DNA of 64,000 nucleotides from contig CAYGPG010000006.1 of assembly GCA_964351905.1 (NCBI GenBank), positions 1-64,000 of the forward strand, in the 5' to 3' direction. This DNA comes from GCA-2708415 sp964351905 (GTDB lineage: Bacteria > Pseudomonadota > Alphaproteobacteria > Micavibrionales > Micavibrionaceae). How positions within the stretch are numbered: the first letter of the stretch is position 1; every line of letters begins with the position of its first letter. The notes under the pieces were generated by a model. The model did no database searches. It was given only the letters and a program-made list of their open reading frames with translations, and was not told the DNA's origin. Both the position numbers and the translations under genes were made by a program. Positions 17,549 to 25,302 of the stretch are shown piece by piece.

Positions 17549-17754
17549 CTCGTATAATAAAAAAGTAACCAGAAATACGCTTGTATTTTCTTTATGGCAC
17601 AAAAGTAAAAAGAACAAAAGAGAAACATTTTAATTAACATAACCGTTTAACCCTCTGTTCATAAAGGTTTAACGGGTTCTTTATCTTTTTCCGCTTTAAT
17701 AGAAGGTGAGATAACAAGGCTTAAAGGGAAAAGCCGATCATTTAGGGGATTAAA

Positions 17755-18378
17755 ATGAATAGTATGAATAAAGACCTGTCACAAAATGAAATTGATCAAT
17801 TGCGCCAGCATTTAATAGTGCCCTTGGCGGTTGGCGATATTTTGCATCATGATCTTCCTGTAGAAGAAGATATGCAATATGGCCTGCACATGGCCTTAAG
17901 TGAAATTGATCCTGACTCCGCGCTTTTGGCAATTGCACTTTGTGCACAAGACATTGCGAGTAAAGCCATGATGCGTGCGCCCATTGCGGCAGCACTTTAT
18001 CAAGAGGCCGCGCATATTTTAGAAGAATATGGTTCAACGTGGCTTCATCATCATCGCACAGGCCCGATGCCTGAAAATGATTTTGAAAGTATATTGCAAA
18101 CCGTACCAGAAGATTTAGAAGCGATGGCTGATCTCATGGATGCTTTGATCGCTGATTTAAATGAAGATAATTCGAACATCACATTGCTTGGAAATTTACT
18201 TTCCATTCAGGGACGCGCCCATATGGAGATTGCAGATTATATTCTAACAGAAATTGAATATGAGCGTTTATTGAGCGCCACAGATCAGCAAGAAGAAAGA
18301 GCAGGACAACGTGATCAAATTGATTTAGACGCTCATATTGGCAACAATATTATCGTCTTTCCTGGCGCGAGGGATTAA
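17755..18378 (+). CDS. hypothetical acidic helical protein
   Basis: A 207-residue acidic protein (many Glu and Asp) that is predicted to be mostly helical. There is no signal peptide or membrane segment, and I cannot assign a family. The start has AGGGGA seven bases upstream; an alternative ATG lies three codons later. Repeated motifs of the form LAIALCAQDIASKAMM and ALYQEAAHILEEYGS resemble helical-repeat or adaptor proteins. It is preceded by a 287-base non-coding region containing TTTAACC/GGTTTAAC inverted sequences and is followed by a double-hairpin repeat that may serve as its terminator. Confidence 0.65.
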   Translation: MNSMNKDLSQNEIDQLRQHLIVPLAVGDILHHDLPVEEDMQYGLHMALSEIDPDSALLAIALCAQDIASKAMMRAPIAAALYQEAAHILEEYGSTWLHHHRTGPMPENDFESILQTVPEDLEAMADLMDALIADLNEDNSNITLLGNLLSIQGRAHMEIADYILTEIEYERLLSATDQQEERAGQRDQIDLDAHIGNNIIVFPGARD

Positions 18379-18401
18379 TAAAATCTATCTTTAAAAAATC
18401 A

Positions 18402-18463
18402 CATCCCAGCGCAAGCTGGGATCTTACACTTATAAAAAAAGACTCCGGCCTTCGCTAGAGTGT
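18402..18463. repeat. double-hairpin palindromic repeat, copy 1
   Basis: The first hairpin is ATCCCAGC/GCTGGGAT (18403-18410 with 18415-18422, loop GCAA). A spacer follows, then a weaker second hairpin beginning GACTCC. The layout matches the copies at 20698-20753, 21571-21632, 36342-36408 and 56998-57047, with different but self-complementary stems. It lies between two convergent genes and could act as a bidirectional terminator. Confidence 0.7.
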
Positions 18464-18473
18464 GAAATATATT

Positions 18474-18833
18474 TTATTTAGAAAGCATCGCCCCCAAAGG
18501 CTCACCACCCAATAAATGCAAATGATAATGCGGCACTTCCTGTCCGCCATGATCCCCTGCATTGGCAATGGCTCTAAATCCGTTTTTGTTCAAATTTTTG
18601 TTCGCCACAATTTGCGCCACCGCGTCATGAAAAGCCTGTATTTCTTGGGCGTCCGCGTTTGTGCTAAAATCCGCTAAATCCACATACGCGCCTTTTGGAA
18701 TAACCAAAATATGAACAGGCGCTTGTGCGCTAATATCATTAAACGCCAACACATGGTCATTCTCAAAAACTTTCTCGCACGGAATTTCGCCCCGCAAAAT
18801 TTTCGCAAAAATATTCTGATCATCATAAGACAT
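18474..18833 (-). CDS. HIT-family nucleotide-binding protein (HINT type)
   Basis: A 119-residue histidine-triad protein. It opens with NIFAKILRGEIPCEKVFEND and carries HILVIPKGAYVDLADF. The triad is VPHYHLHLLGG, where the middle histidine is the nucleophile. HINT proteins hydrolyse adenosine 5'-phosphoramidates and aminoacyl-adenylates in the cytoplasm. Length is exactly that of the family. In several alphaproteobacteria a HIT gene lies next to hisE; here it is near hisA and the other his genes but on the opposite strand and separated by a transporter. Confidence 0.93.
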   Translation of the reverse strand: MSYDDQNIFAKILRGEIPCEKVFENDHVLAFNDISAQAPVHILVIPKGAYVDLADFSTNADAQEIQAFHDAVAQIVANKNLNKNGFRAIANAGDHGGQEVPHYHLHLLGGEPLGAMLSK

Positions 18834-18846
18834 TTTCTTTTTTCCT

Positions 18847-19776
18847 CTACTTAGGCCTCAGGCGTGTAAACACGCTACGGCCATTCTTCTTTAAAAAATT
18901 CTTTGGCATTACAAAATAAAGACTCGCAATAACAATCACCATGCCCCACATAAATTGTTCAAAAGTCATCACTTCATTTAATAAAACAACACCAATGATC
19001 GACAGTAAAACAGGCTTGGTCGTATTCAAAGATTCAACCGTGCTTAACGCAACTGTTTTCAATCCATAAAACTGCATTAAATCTGTCCCAATACTGCCCA
19101 TGAAGCAAGACAGACAGATAAGCAGAATTGCACCAATAGACGGCATAACAAGCATACCTTCTGGAATTTGCCCTGCACTCAACGCAACAATAAAAACCAA
19201 ACTGAATAAAATTGTCAGCGTTACATAACGCCATAAAACCATATTTTCTGGCTTTAACCCCGATAACGCCAATTTCTTTTGCCCAATGCTGCAAGCAGAA
19301 AATGCCAAACATGAAATAAGCGCCAAGGTTATACCAAGCCAATTTTGCTCTATTCCATTGTAAGAATAGAAGATCAGCGCAACAAAAGCCGTCGCAAACG
19401 CAACCATTTTATCAACTGAATATCGGTCATCCATAAATAGGTAAGCATACACCGCCACAAAAAGCCGAATGAAGATAAGAATAAAAGCAACCGTGCCAAT
19501 CCCAATCATATAAAGACTAAAAAACCACAGCGTATTCCCAACAAATGATCCTCCAATATAAGAAGCAAGCGCCCCTTTATGTTCAAGAACATGCGGCCAA
19601 TCAATTTTTTCTTTTGGTGATTTCACATTTTTAATTTTTTGAAACACAAAAACCATCACCGTTGAAATGCTGTAGAACATAAGAATATAAAGATAGGGTC
19701 CAATATCTTTTATAACAAACGCAATAAGGCTGTTTTCAATGACATGGGCAAAATAGGCAATAATAATAAAAGGCAT
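18847..19776 (-). CDS. EamA/DMT-family transporter
   Basis: A 309-residue membrane protein with about ten hydrophobic segments in two repeated halves, the drug/metabolite transporter layout. The last cytoplasmic residues GRSVFTRLRPK are encoded by a REP-like palindrome (18855-18881), so the C-terminus appears to have been replaced or extended by the repeat. Substrate cannot be predicted; family members export amino acids, nucleobases or metabolites. It ends 13 bases before the HIT gene start on the same strand, so they may be cotranscribed. Confidence 0.85.
   Translation of the reverse strand: MPFIIIAYFAHVIENSLIAFVIKDIGPYLYILMFYSISTVMVFVFQKIKNVKSPKEKIDWPHVLEHKGALASYIGGSFVGNTLWFFSLYMIGIGTVAFILIFIRLFVAVYAYLFMDDRYSVDKMVAFATAFVALIFYSYNGIEQNWLGITLALISCLAFSACSIGQKKLALSGLKPENMVLWRYVTLTILFSLVFIVALSAGQIPEGMLVMPSIGAILLICLSCFMGSIGTDLMQFYGLKTVALSTVESLNTTKPVLLSIIGVVLLNEVMTFEQFMWGMVIVIASLYFVMPKNFLKKNGRSVFTRLRPK
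18855..18881 (-). repeat. REP-like palindrome, copy 2, inside a coding sequence
   Basis: On the minus strand: GCCGTAG, stem-loop CGTGT-TT-ACACG, then CCTGAGGC. It is in frame with, and translated as part of, the C-terminus of the DMT transporter. Compared with copy 1, one stem pair has changed from C-G to T-A on both sides, keeping the hairpin intact. Confidence 0.75.
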
Positions 19777-19851
19777 TATTGAGGTATAAACAAATTTAAA
19801 TAATATTGCTATTATTGCTTTGCTTTGGTCTTATATATAAAGAAAATTGAG

Positions 19852-19948
19852 CTACCTTTTCTAGGTGTTTTCAATGCCTTTATACAAGGCACGAGGAGCT
19901 AAGCGTATATTTATACGTGAGCCGACGAGTAACGCCGTAGAAAGGTAG
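19852..19948. repeat. 97-bp palindromic element with two inner hairpins, before hisA
   Basis: The outer arms CTACCTTTTCTA (from 19852) and TAGAAAGGTAG (to 19948) pair with one bulged T. Inside are two hairpins, TGCCTT-TATAC-AAGGCA and CGTAT-ATTT-ATACG, so the RNA could fold as a three-way junction. The sequence between contains GAGGAGCTAAGCG and GACGAGTAACGC. It ends 15 bases before the hisA start and could influence its expression. Its form suggests a miniature non-autonomous repeat. Confidence 0.65.
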
Positions 19949-19963
19949 AGGAAAATACTAAGA

Positions 19964-20686
19964 ATGATTATATACCCAGCGATTGATTTAAAAGACGGAA
20001 ACTGTGTACGCCTTCATAAAGGCGTGATGAGTTCTGAAACTATTTATAATGACAACCCTGCCGCGCAGGCCTTGGAATGGGCGCAGGCTGGATTTTCATG
20101 GATCCATATCGTTGACCTTAACGGCGCGGTGGAAGGCAAACCTGTTAACCAAGACGCCGTTAAATCCATTATTGATGCCGTTGATCTGCCCGTGCAGTTG
20201 GGCGGTGGCATACGTACACTGCAACAAATTGAAGACTGGCTTCAGGCAGGGGTCAGTCGAGTGATCCTTGGGACTGTAGCCGTTAAAAACCCTGATCTTA
20301 TGCGCCAAGCTTGCGAATATTTTCCTGATCAAATCGTTCTGGGTCTGGACGCATACGGCATGGATATCGCCACCGAAGGCTGGGTTGAAAAATCAGGTCA
20401 AAATATGCTCGACCTCGTGCGTGAATATGCAGACCTCGGCTTGGCCGCTATTATCTATACCGATATCAACCGTGACGGCACGGGCGAGGGATTAAACATG
20501 GAAAACACCATTCAACTTGCCAAATCCGTGACCATTCCCGTTATTGCCTCTGGCGGCGTTGGTTCCATCAATGATGTGACCGCCGTTAAAGAAGCAAGCA
20601 AAGACAATGTCAGCGGTATGATCATCGGCAAAGCCCTGTATGACGGGCGCATCACCCCCGAAGATGCCCTAAAGGCCGCGGCATAA
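19964..20686 (+). CDS. hisA: ProFAR isomerase of histidine biosynthesis
   Basis: HisA isomerises ProFAR to PRFAR, the fourth histidine step. It is a 240-residue TIM barrel starting IYPAIDLKDGNCVRLHKG with the first catalytic aspartate. VQLGGGIRT and VILGTVAVKNP form the N-terminal phosphate site. The second aspartate is in IIYTDINRDGTGEG, and VIASGGVGSINDV forms the second phosphate site. hisF and hisE follow on the same strand, each separated by a gap that holds a double-hairpin repeat. A 97-bp palindromic element ends just upstream and may carry or disturb the promoter. Confidence 0.97.
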   Translation: MIIYPAIDLKDGNCVRLHKGVMSSETIYNDNPAAQALEWAQAGFSWIHIVDLNGAVEGKPVNQDAVKSIIDAVDLPVQLGGGIRTLQQIEDWLQAGVSRVILGTVAVKNPDLMRQACEYFPDQIVLGLDAYGMDIATEGWVEKSGQNMLDLVREYADLGLAAIIYTDINRDGTGEGLNMENTIQLAKSVTIPVIASGGVGSINDVTAVKEASKDNVSGMIIGKALYDGRITPEDALKAAA

Positions 20687-20697
20687 CCTGTATGCTT

Positions 20698-20753
20698 TTC
20701 CCGCGTAAGCGGGAATCTTACATCAAAAAAGATCCCTGCCTGCGCAGGGAATG
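20698..20753. repeat. double-hairpin palindromic repeat, copy 2, between hisA and hisF
   Basis: Hairpin one is TTCCCGC-GTAA-GCGGGAA (20698-20715). After a short A-rich spacer, hairpin two is TCCCTGC/GCAGGGA (20733-20750). It fills most of the hisA-hisF gap, where it would be transcribed and could stabilise or attenuate the mRNA. Confidence 0.75.
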
Positions 20754-20760
20754 CCATTAT

Positions 20761-20803
20761 CTATAAAAACTCTTCGTGTCTTCGTGCCTTCGTGGTAAAA
20801 AAT
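20761..20803 (-). repeat. CACGAAG-type dispersed repeat, copy 1
   Basis: On the minus strand it contains TTACCACGAAGGCACGAAG followed by ACACGAAGAG and a T run. A related copy occurs at 56904-56944 (TTACCACGAAGGGCACATAG). The short CACGAAG units are repeated within it. It lies immediately upstream of hisF and leaves no good ribosome binding site before that ATG. Confidence 0.55.
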
Positions 20804-20807
20804 TAAA

Positions 20808-21566
20808 ATGTTAAAAACCCGTATCATACCTTGTTTAGACGTCAATAATGGCCGCGTTGTCAAAGGCGTCAATTTTGTTGACCTCATCGATGCAGGTGAT
20901 CCTGTCGAGCAAGCCAAAGTCTATAACAACCAAGGCGCGGACGAGCTTTGTTTTTTAGACATCACCGCCACATCTGATAACCGCGGTACAATTTTAGACG
21001 TGGTCAGCCGCACTGCTGATCAAGTCTTTATGCCGCTTACCGTCGGTGGCGGCGTGCGCGAAGTACAAGATATCCGCAACCTTTTGGAAGCAGGCGCGGA
21101 CAAAATCGCCATTAATTCCGCCGCCATTAAAAACCCTAACTTTGTCCGCGAAGCCTCCAACAAGTGCGGCAACCAATGTATTGTCGTTGCCATTGACGCA
21201 AAGAAAGTATCATACAATAAATGGGAAATCTTTACCCATGGCGGACGTAAAGAAACAGGCATCGATGCCGTTGAATGGGCGGAGCGCATGGCCAGTTATG
21301 GCGCTGGCGAAATCCTGCTTACCTCCATGGATAAAGACGGCACAAAATCTGGCTTTGATTTAGACCTCACCAAAACTATATCCGATAAAGTGTCCATTCC
21401 TGTCATTGCCTCTGGCGGTGTTGGTAACGCCCAACATTTAATTGACGGTATAAAGATTGGCGGAGCCTCCGCCGTACTCGCCGCCTCCATTTTTCATTTT
21501 GGTGAATACACAATTAAAGATGTTAAATCCGAAATGGCAAAACAAAACATCCCTATAAGAAATTAA
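20808..21566 (+). CDS. hisF: imidazole glycerol phosphate synthase, cyclase subunit
   Basis: HisF takes PRFAR and ammonia from HisH to give imidazole glycerol phosphate and AICAR. The 252-residue TIM barrel starts TRIIPCLDVNNGRVVKGVNF with the catalytic aspartate near residue 11. It contains PLTVGGGVR and DKIAINSAAI, the second catalytic aspartate in SMDKDGTKSGFD, and VIASGGVGNAQH. The partner hisH lies about 2.3 kb away on the other strand rather than beside it. There is no clear Shine-Dalgarno sequence before ATG because a dispersed repeat abuts the start. Confidence 0.97.
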   Translation: MLKTRIIPCLDVNNGRVVKGVNFVDLIDAGDPVEQAKVYNNQGADELCFLDITATSDNRGTILDVVSRTADQVFMPLTVGGGVREVQDIRNLLEAGADKIAINSAAIKNPNFVREASNKCGNQCIVVAIDAKKVSYNKWEIFTHGGRKETGIDAVEWAERMASYGAGEILLTSMDKDGTKSGFDLDLTKTISDKVSIPVIASGGVGNAQHLIDGIKIGGASAVLAASIFHFGEYTIKDVKSEMAKQNIPIRN

Positions 21567-21570
21567 CCTA

Positions 21571-21632
21571 TGCTTTCCTCGCGAAAGCGGGGATCTTAAA
21601 ACACTAAAGACCCCTGCTTTCGCAGGAGACGC
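21571..21632. repeat. double-hairpin palindromic repeat, copy 3, between hisF and hisE
   Basis: Hairpin one is CCTCGC-GAAA-GCGGGG (21577-21592, with one T-G pair). Hairpin two is CCTGC/GCAGG (21613-21617 with 21622-21626), after a spacer that ends in AAAGACC. Same layout as the copy between hisA and hisF. Confidence 0.7.
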
Positions 21633-21649
21633 AAAAAGAAAGAAAATAT

Positions 21650-21970
21650 ATGTCCGACGACATCATTAAAGAATTATTTGAAATTATTAAAGAACGCAAA
21701 GGCGCAGACCCTGAAAGCTCCTACGTGGCCTCCCTCTACAATAAAGGCACCGCAAAAATCGCCCAAAAAGTCGGTGAAGAAGCCGTCGAAACATGTATCG
21801 AAGCCCTCCAAGGCGATAAAGAAAAGCTCGCGGACGAATCCGCCGACCTTCTCTTCCACCTCATGATCCTCTGGGCCGACCAAGGCCTAGAACCAAATGA
21901 CATCACAAAAATCCTAAAATCCCGCCTTGGTACTTCAGGTCACAACGAAAAAGCAAGCCGCAACGCCTAG
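21650..21970 (+). CDS. hisE: phosphoribosyl-ATP pyrophosphohydrolase
   Basis: HisE removes pyrophosphate from phosphoribosyl-ATP, the second histidine step. The 106-residue protein has the all-alpha NTP pyrophosphatase signature KVGEEAVETCIEA followed by ADESADLLFHLMILW, giving the metal-binding glutamates and aspartate. Length is normal for a stand-alone HisE without a fused HisI. The gene is last in the hisA-hisF-hisE run. It is convergent with the unknown gene ending at 21980. Confidence 0.95.
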   Translation: MSDDIIKELFEIIKERKGADPESSYVASLYNKGTAKIAQKVGEEAVETCIEALQGDKEKLADESADLLFHLMILWADQGLEPNDITKILKSRLGTSGHNEKASRNA

Positions 21971-21979
21971 AAAATAATT

Positions 21980-22492
21980 TTATTTCATTTTTTGTGATAG
22001 TTCTGCGTGCGAAGATATTATAACGGGCATAGCAGGTGTTATGCGTTGAAGTCCTATTTCAACAGACTCCCTAATAGCTTCAGCTTCCAATCCTGAAATA
22101 TCAGAAAATACATCATGAAAAGCTCTATCACATTCTTCTGATTTTAGGGTTCGAAAATTAGTATGTTTGCTGGCCTCTATACCTGGAGTGGCATCAATTA
22201 AAACATGAGATCCATCAGGACTACTCCACATTAGAAGCAAATGTGTTCGGCGTTTTTGTATTTCTGGATCGGTAGTCTCTATATAGGCAGGATCATCATC
22301 GGCAATCATAACAAATTTAAAAGGACTATTTGGATTTTTTATTACATCAATCATTTGGGGATGTTTTGTTAAATATAAAATCCATCTTTGACGACATGGT
22401 ATTTCAGGTTGGCTACGATGAATTTCGGTTAAAAATTCAAAATTAATACCTGAGGTTGTTTGATCAAATTGATCTCTCGCTAAAATTGTCAC
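21980..22492 (-). CDS. hypothetical protein paired with a divergent XRE regulator
   Basis: A 170-residue protein with no recognised family. The reading frame stays open farther upstream, but GTG at 22492 has a clear AGGAG seven bases before it, and an earlier start would overlap the divergent regulator gene. The sequence is soluble, with stretches PFKFVMIADDDPAYIETTD, RRTHLLLMWSSPDGSHVLID and AEAIRESVEIGLQRITPAMP. The N-terminal IPCRQRWILYLTKHPQMID is also notable. Its divergent arrangement with the XRE gene suggests that the regulator controls it. Function not assignable. Confidence 0.65.
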   Translation of the reverse strand: MTILARDQFDQTTSGINFEFLTEIHRSQPEIPCRQRWILYLTKHPQMIDVIKNPNSPFKFVMIADDDPAYIETTDPEIQKRRTHLLLMWSSPDGSHVLIDATPGIEASKHTNFRTLKSEECDRAFHDVFSDISGLEAEAIRESVEIGLQRITPAMPVIISSHAELSQKMK

Positions 22493-22616
22493 TATTATTC
22501 TCCTGTTCAAAGTTTTCTTTTTGAAAATATCTCTATAACCACACGTAAAGTAAATAAAAATATAGTTAACTAGTTTTTTAGTATACTTTCTAAGTAAAAA
22601 ACTGTATTTTAAGCGT

Positions 22617-23285
22617 ATGATTAATATCAAGCAGATAAAAGCAGCGCGGGTTTTATTGGATTGGACACAAGATGATCTTGCGCAAAAAAGCGGTTTATCT
22701 AAAGCCGCCATCGCCAACATAGAGCGTGAATCAGCGAGCCCAAGAAAAGAAAGCCTCGACCTTTTACAACAAACTTTTGAATTAAATGGTATCGCATTTT
22801 TGGAGCATTCCGGGGTTCAGCTCATCGGTGAAAAATTTGATTTGAAAATTTGGGACGGACGAAACAGCCAAATAAAATTATGGGCTGATATTGAAAAAGA
22901 ACTATCAACCCAATCTGCACCTGCACTTTACATTTCTAGCGTCTCCGACAAACCAACAGCAGATCGCTACCCTAAAGAATGCCTAGCCTATATTCAAAAA
23001 ATGGATTCGATGAATGTCGAACGCCGCATTTTACTTTGTGAGGGGGATAATGAAATTTTAGTTAATCAGCCACAATGGTATCGGCAAATGCCTAAAATTC
23101 TTTTTGATCAAACGCCTTATTATATATATGGCGAAGTTGTTGTTTTTCTTTTTTGGGAATTACAAAGAGTCATGCGCATAAGCAACGTCAATATGGCGAA
23201 AGGGTTTAAACGTCAATTTAATTATAACTGGTCAATCAGTAAAAAACTTGAAAAGTATGACGTTATTTTTAAAGACTTCAAATAG
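22617..23285 (+). CDS. XRE-family helix-turn-helix transcriptional regulator
   Basis: A 222-residue regulator. Residues about 5-60 form the Cro/C1-type HTH (IKAARVLLDWTQDDLAQKSG, then LSKAAIANIERESASPRKE). The remaining 160 residues are a domain I do not recognise, possibly a ligand-sensing part, with the motif PQWYRQMPKILFDQTPYYIY. The 124-base gap to the divergent gene is AT-rich and contains GTTAAC, ACTAGT and AAAGTA/TACTTT inverted sequences that could be operators. No plasmid or phage genes surround it, and it lacks a toxin partner in the usual order. Confidence 0.85.
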   Translation: MINIKQIKAARVLLDWTQDDLAQKSGLSKAAIANIERESASPRKESLDLLQQTFELNGIAFLEHSGVQLIGEKFDLKIWDGRNSQIKLWADIEKELSTQSAPALYISSVSDKPTADRYPKECLAYIQKMDSMNVERRILLCEGDNEILVNQPQWYRQMPKILFDQTPYYIYGEVVVFLFWELQRVMRISNVNMAKGFKRQFNYNWSISKKLEKYDVIFKDFK

Positions 23286-23289
23286 TAAA

Positions 23290-23853
23290 TTAATCAAAAA
23301 ACTTTTCGTTAATCACTTTATAAAAATACTTCGACGTCATTGTCTCGCCTTTGGTGCGGACGGAGTAGGGGTGTGTGCCAAACTCTTCATATCCCATTGT
23401 CTTATATAGCGCGATCGCTTTTTCCATGGTCTCCCGCACATCTAAATTAATCACGGCGTAGCCTTCACGTAACGAATGTTTTTCAACTTCTTCTAACAAC
23501 ATTTTCGCAAGGCCATAGCTGCGCGCCCAAGGCGCCACAAAATTTGTCGTGAGTTGAACAATATGCCCTTGCGCTTCATTATTTTTTGGCGGCAAAACCA
23601 GTTGCGTTGTACCACATATAACACCATCAAGGCGCGCCACAAATAATTGTCTTGTGGGGGCCGTCACCACACCGCGCCAATAGGCTTCCAACGTATCGCG
23701 CGATGGTAATTCAACCCAACCAAAACCACCGCCACCTTCAATGGCCGCGTCCGTTGCATCGCATAAATCATTTAAATCAGCAGCCGATAACTGCTCTTGC
23801 ACATGCTCAACCCCGATGGATGGATCTTCGATAATCTTTTGCTGTTCGCTCAT
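23290..23853 (-). CDS. GNAT-family N-acetyltransferase
   Basis: A 187-residue acetyltransferase of the GCN5 type. The acetyl-CoA binding motif A is visible as VQLTTNFVAPWARSYGLAKM followed by LLEEVEKHSLREG, a variant of the usual Q/RxxGxG/A loop. NLDVRETMEKAIALYKTMGY gives the C-terminal motif B. It would transfer an acetyl group from acetyl-CoA to an amine on a small molecule or protein; the target is unknown. The gene lies between the XRE regulator and hisH, on the hisH strand. Confidence 0.85.
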   Translation of the reverse strand: MSEQQKIIEDPSIGVEHVQEQLSAADLNDLCDATDAAIEGGGGFGWVELPSRDTLEAYWRGVVTAPTRQLFVARLDGVICGTTQLVLPPKNNEAQGHIVQLTTNFVAPWARSYGLAKMLLEEVEKHSLREGYAVINLDVRETMEKAIALYKTMGYEEFGTHPYSVRTKGETMTSKYFYKVINEKFFD

Positions 23854-23901
23854 ATTTTCCCCTTATGAGTTAACTGTTTATATGTCGTCCTTGTAACAAG
23901 T

Positions 23902-24570
23902 TTAACGCCCATTCCAAAGTAAAAAATCACGCAACAAAGTCAAACCTGCCTCTTGCGATTTTTCAGGGTGGAATTGCACCCCAATAATATTATCACGCCC
24001 CACGATGGCGGTGACATCGCCGCCATAGGTCACAGTGCCTAAAATATTTTGCCTATCCTTACAGTTAAACATAAAAGAATGAACAAAATAGAAATGTGGC
24101 TCAGTTTTTTTAGCATTTTTTTGTAAATTTTTTAAAACAGGATGGGAATGATCGGTAAATTCACAAACATTCCATCCCATATGTGGAATTTTTAAAGCCT
24201 TATCTGTCGGCTCAATCGGCACAATCTCACCTTCAATCCAATTTAACCCTTCATGCTCCCCATATTCATAGCCCTTGGTGGCGAGCAATTGCATGCCCAC
24301 ACAAATCCCCAAAAATGGCTTTTTATCTTTTAAAACAGCCTCTTCCAAGGCCTCAATCATCGTAGGAACGGCGCGCAGACTATTAATACAGTCACCAAAA
24401 GCCCCCTGACCAGGCAGGACAATATGGCTTGCCCGTTTTAAATCCAGCGGATCGGCAGAAATCAGAACATCGCACGCCATTTTATGCGTCGCCACAACAT
24501 GCTCAAACGCCTTCGCGGCGGAGCGGATATTGCCAGATCCATAATCAATAATCACAACAACATTTTTCAT
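23902..24570 (-). CDS. hisH: imidazole glycerol phosphate synthase, glutamine amidotransferase subunit
   Basis: HisH hydrolyses glutamine and channels ammonia into HisF. The 222 residues show IDYGSGNIRSAAKAFE at the N-terminus, the nucleophile cysteine in FLGICVGMQLLA, and the histidine-glutamate pair in GVQFHPEKSQ. The oxyanion-strand loop VLPGQGAFGDC is also present. The length is normal. Its subunit partner hisF is on the other strand, so the genes have been separated by an inversion or insertion relative to the usual hisH-hisA-hisF order. Confidence 0.96.
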   Translation of the reverse strand: MKNVVVIIDYGSGNIRSAAKAFEHVVATHKMACDVLISADPLDLKRASHIVLPGQGAFGDCINSLRAVPTMIEALEEAVLKDKKPFLGICVGMQLLATKGYEYGEHEGLNWIEGEIVPIEPTDKALKIPHMGWNVCEFTDHSHPVLKNLQKNAKKTEPHFYFVHSFMFNCKDRQNILGTVTYGGDVTAIVGRDNIIGVQFHPEKSQEAGLTLLRDFLLWNGR

Positions 24571-24646
24571 GTCTTCGTTATAAGACCTTCTCCCCCTTTT
24601 AAAAAGGACAAATTGTGAGACCGTGATATTTCAGAAAAATTATATT

Positions 24647-24674
24647 TTGCGCATCACGGATTAAAAGCTATAGT
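24647..24674 (+). promoter_or_regulatory. promoter for a possibly leaderless mRNA of the LysE-family gene
   Basis: TTGCGC at 24647-24652, a 16-base spacer and TATAGT at 24669-24674. The ATG begins only six bases after the -10 box, so transcription would start at or next to the start codon. No Shine-Dalgarno sequence is present. Confidence 0.45.
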
Positions 24675-24680
24675 CCGCAA

Positions 24681-25289
24681 ATGCTTGATTTAATCGTTAC
24701 ATCCCTGCCTTTGCTTTACTTTTTGAACATCGCGGCCGTCACCCCTGGGCCCAATAATGTGATGCTCACCGCCAGCGGCATAAATTTTGGCTATAAACGC
24801 ACCATCCCGCACATGTTGGGGATCTTAGTAGGCTTTAATGTCCTTATTATTCTAGGGGCCTTGGGCGTCGGTACCCTTTATGAATCGCTCCCCCAAATCG
24901 AAATCGTTTTAAAAGTTTTGGGCTCGCTATATTTGTTGTACCTCTCCTATAAAATCTTTAACGCGGGGCGTATCGGGTTGGATGAAAAGACAAAAAATGC
25001 CGAAAAACCAATGACCTTCGTTGAAGCATTCCTGTTTCAATTCGTAAACCCAAAAGGCGTTGTTTTTGCCATGGCCGCCGCCAGCGTTCTGCCAACCTCT
25101 TTTACGTTATTAGAAAGCGTTATTGCCGTTAGTATCTGTTCTGCCATCGCCTCCCTCATCTCAACTAATGTGTGGGCTGTTTTTGGCACCTTAATCGCTG
25201 AACTTTTTCGGGACGCCAAAAAGCGTTTTATTGTGAATACGGCGATGGCTTTGCTTTTGGTCGCCACTATTCCGATGATGATATTTTAA
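24681..25289 (+). CDS. LysE-family translocator
   Basis: A 202-residue membrane protein with six hydrophobic segments. The N-terminal hallmark is NIAAVTPGPNNVMLTASGINFGYKRT, here split as NIAAVTPGPNNVMLTASG and INFGYKRT. The second signature is VEAFLFQFVNPKGVVFAMAA. LysE/RhtB proteins export amino acids, such as lysine, threonine or homoserine, through the inner membrane. The substrate is not readable. A promoter with a -10 box six bases before the ATG suggests a leaderless message. hisD follows after 13 bases and may be cotranscribed. Confidence 0.9.
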   Translation: MLDLIVTSLPLLYFLNIAAVTPGPNNVMLTASGINFGYKRTIPHMLGILVGFNVLIILGALGVGTLYESLPQIEIVLKVLGSLYLLYLSYKIFNAGRIGLDEKTKNAEKPMTFVEAFLFQFVNPKGVVFAMAAASVLPTSFTLLESVIAVSICSAIASLISTNVWAVFGTLIAELFRDAKKRFIVNTAMALLLVATIPMMIF

Positions 25290-25302
25290 GAAGAGGCATC
25301 TA

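Noticed and set aside
22493..22720. N-terminal extension of the unknown protein to 22720
   Set aside because: It would overlap the divergent XRE gene by about 100 bases; GTG 22492 with AGGAG is much better.
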